Assembly (NCBI RefSeq): GCF_015277815.1
Contig: NZ_CP063813.1
Coordinates: forward strand, 3,224,001 to 3,288,000
DNA from: Microbacterium atlanticum
Lineage (GTDB): Bacteria > Actinomycetota > Actinomycetes > Actinomycetales > Microbacteriaceae
Direction: 5' to 3'
DNA: 64,000 nucleotides
The notes beneath the pieces were generated by a model that had not been told where the DNA came from, searched no databases, and worked only from the letters and a program-made list of their open reading frames with translations. Each line of letters starts with the position of its first letter. Position 1 is the first letter of the stretch. This document shows, piece after piece, positions 62,842 through 64,000 of this stretch. A program made the translations under genes and the position numbers.

Positions 62842-64000
62842 ATGAGCGTATTGACCCGGCGCGACCGCGCCGTCGAAGGTTCTCAGGGCGGCAGCGGCCG
62901 CGGCCGGCATGCCCGGCTCGTCCGCCCATTCGCCGCCCTGGGCCTGTCCGCAGCGCTGGTGCTGAGCACGGTCCCGCTGGCCGCGCAGGCAGAGGATTCC
63001 CCCCTCACGCCCGGGCCCACCGTCTACGCCGATCCGAACTCCCCCACGGGATACACGGGTCGCTTCGTCTACTACAACCCCGACGCGACGAGCGTGCGCT
63101 TCGTCGCCGACATCCTGCTGCGCAACTGGGCCGACCCTAGCGACACGACGGTCTACCAGCCGTCGCAGTACAAGCCGGGCCTCATGCGCGGCGGCGGCGG
63201 GTACGACGTCCAGATGACCGATGCCGGCGGCGGCTACTGGGTCACCGAGGTGCCGCTGGCAGCAGGCGCGAACCAGTACTGGTTCTACGTGAACAACAAC
63301 ACGAACGCCTGGCTCGCCGACCCGGCGAACTCGCCGATCTTCGCTCCCGACGGCATCGCCTTCCCCCAGCGGCGTGCGTTCAACAAGGTGTTCGTGCCCT
63401 ACGACGAGGCGAAGCAGAACTTCGCTCCGCTCGCAGCCCGGCAGATCGAGCTCCCGCGCGAGGACTCGGAGAAGGGCACGTGGAGCTACGTCCCGATCGA
63501 CATCCCCAACCAGACCGGGCGCACGCTCGGGGTGTACCTCCCGCCGGACTACGACCCGGACCGCGCGGAGCCGTACAAGACCATCTACATGCAGCACGGC
63601 GGCGGTCAGGATCAGTCCGACTGGCTGAACATGGGCAACGTCCCGGTCATCATGGACAACCTGCTCGACGACGGCACCACCGAGCCAGCGGTCGTCATCA
63701 TGACGAACACCAACTACCTCGGTCCCGTCGGGAACCAGGCCGTCCTGGGCGACGCGTATCCCAACCTGCGCAACGTCGTGATCCCCTTCGTCGAAGCGAA
63801 CTACAACGTCTCGACCGAGCCGATCGACCGTGCCTTCGCAGGCCTGTCGGCGGGTTCGATCGTGACGCAGAACCTCATCAGGGATGACGTCGACCTGTTC
63901 GCCTACTGGGGTCCCTGGAGCGGCGGCGTGAGCGTGCCGCTGTCGACGGCGAACCTCGCAGCGCCGTACATCCACTATGGCGGTGGAGCGTGGGACTTCG
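62842..64000 (+). CDS. Secreted esterase D/CE1-type esterase, 3' end outside the window
   Basis: At least 386 residues are visible, and the frame runs off the end. The N-terminus is a Sec signal (RHARLVRPFAALGLSAALVLSTVPLAAQA, cleavage after AQA near residue 50), then a beta-rich region with a carbohydrate-binding-module-like look (about 55-200), then an alpha/beta hydrolase domain: IDIPNQTGRTLGVYLPPDYDPD, MQHGGGQDQSDW (oxyanion), and nucleophile Ser in FAGLSAGSIV (about 337). This is the architecture of secreted feruloyl or acetyl-xylan esterases. GAGGAGGAAC precedes the ATG; the pair of LacI-type operators upstream suggests control by a sugar. Confidence 0.87.
   Translation, partial: MSVLTRRDRAVEGSQGGSGRGRHARLVRPFAALGLSAALVLSTVPLAAQAEDSPLTPGPTVYADPNSPTGYTGRFVYYNPDATSVRFVADILLRNWADPSDTTVYQPSQYKPGLMRGGGGYDVQMTDAGGGYWVTEVPLAAGANQYWFYVNNNTNAWLADPANSPIFAPDGIAFPQRRAFNKVFVPYDEAKQNFAPLAARQIELPREDSEKGTWSYVPIDIPNQTGRTLGVYLPPDYDPDRAEPYKTIYMQHGGGQDQSDWLNMGNVPVIMDNLLDDGTTEPAVVIMTNTNYLGPVGNQAVLGDAYPNLRNVVIPFVEANYNVSTEPIDRAFAGLSAGSIVTQNLIRDDVDLFAYWGPWSGGVSVPLSTANLAAPYIHYGGGAWDF

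Overview
The window is gene-dense, very GC-rich actinobacterial DNA (GTG starts, ATGA/GTGA overlaps, few SD-less promoters with TAGGCT-like -10 boxes). The frequent GGATGC/GCATCC strings inside coding regions and the gene families suggest a Microbacteriaceae member, probably Microbacterium or a close relative; this is inference from composition and families only. There is no gene-free stretch longer than about 300 bases, and I see no tRNA, rRNA, CRISPR array, insertion sequence or phage gene.

Layout. (1) 1-4284: a sulfatase locus with a formylglycine-generating enzyme, two small DUF202 membrane proteins, one intact sulfatase, and two sulfatase 3' ends fused back to back near 2047 (a deletion scar or a misassembly). 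(2) 4297-15264: a FadR/GntR regulator with an alditol oxidase, divergent from an eight-gene operon (MFS transporter, L-erythrulose kinase, two tetrulose-phosphate isomerases, a TIM-barrel decarboxylase candidate, D-apionate oxidoisomerase candidate, SDR, D-apionolactonase candidate). Together these make a route from the branched pentose D-apiose/D-apionate to D-erythrose 4-phosphate. (3) 15359-23602: a LacI-controlled glycosidase block: GH42 beta-galactosidase, DUF5060/DUF4038 apiosidase-like hydrolase, LacI regulator and NAD-dependent epimerase on the minus strand, divergent from a GH78 alpha-L-rhamnosidase. (4) 23791-33452: SorC regulator, Asp/Glu racemase-family protein, sugar ABC importer (no ATPase), then a GH127 hydrolase in one operon with a RuBisCO-like protein and a DUF1537 kinase, the signature of the phosphorylative D-apionate branch. 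(5) 33533-41982: class A penicillin-binding protein, GH2 beta-galactosidase, and an FAD/Fe-S D-2-hydroxyacid (lactate/glycolate) dehydrogenase. (6) 42086-50590: L-rhamnose catabolism (LacI regulator, rhaM, rhaI, esterase, fused aldolase/dehydrogenase, rhamnulokinase, serine hydrolase). (7) 50649-64000: general functions: DHA2 drug transporter, ATP-grasp/alpha-E/transglutaminase cluster, Moco oxidoreductase, ornithine aminotransferase with dimethylargininase, quinone oxidoreductase, small HTH/membrane pair, DUF4386 protein and the start of a secreted esterase.

How it fits together. Extracellular or imported plant glycans/glycosides rich in apiose, rhamnose, galactose and possibly L-arabinose (RG-II side chains, apiogalacturonan or flavonoid apiosides are the obvious natural sources) would be trimmed by the five glycosidases, taken up by the MFS and ABC transporters, and channelled through two separate D-apionate routes plus the rhamnose pathway. 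Both apionate routes can meet at L-erythrulose 1-phosphate, which the two isomerases convert to D-erythrose 4-phosphate. Specific substrate assignments rest on family membership and gene context, not on direct proof.
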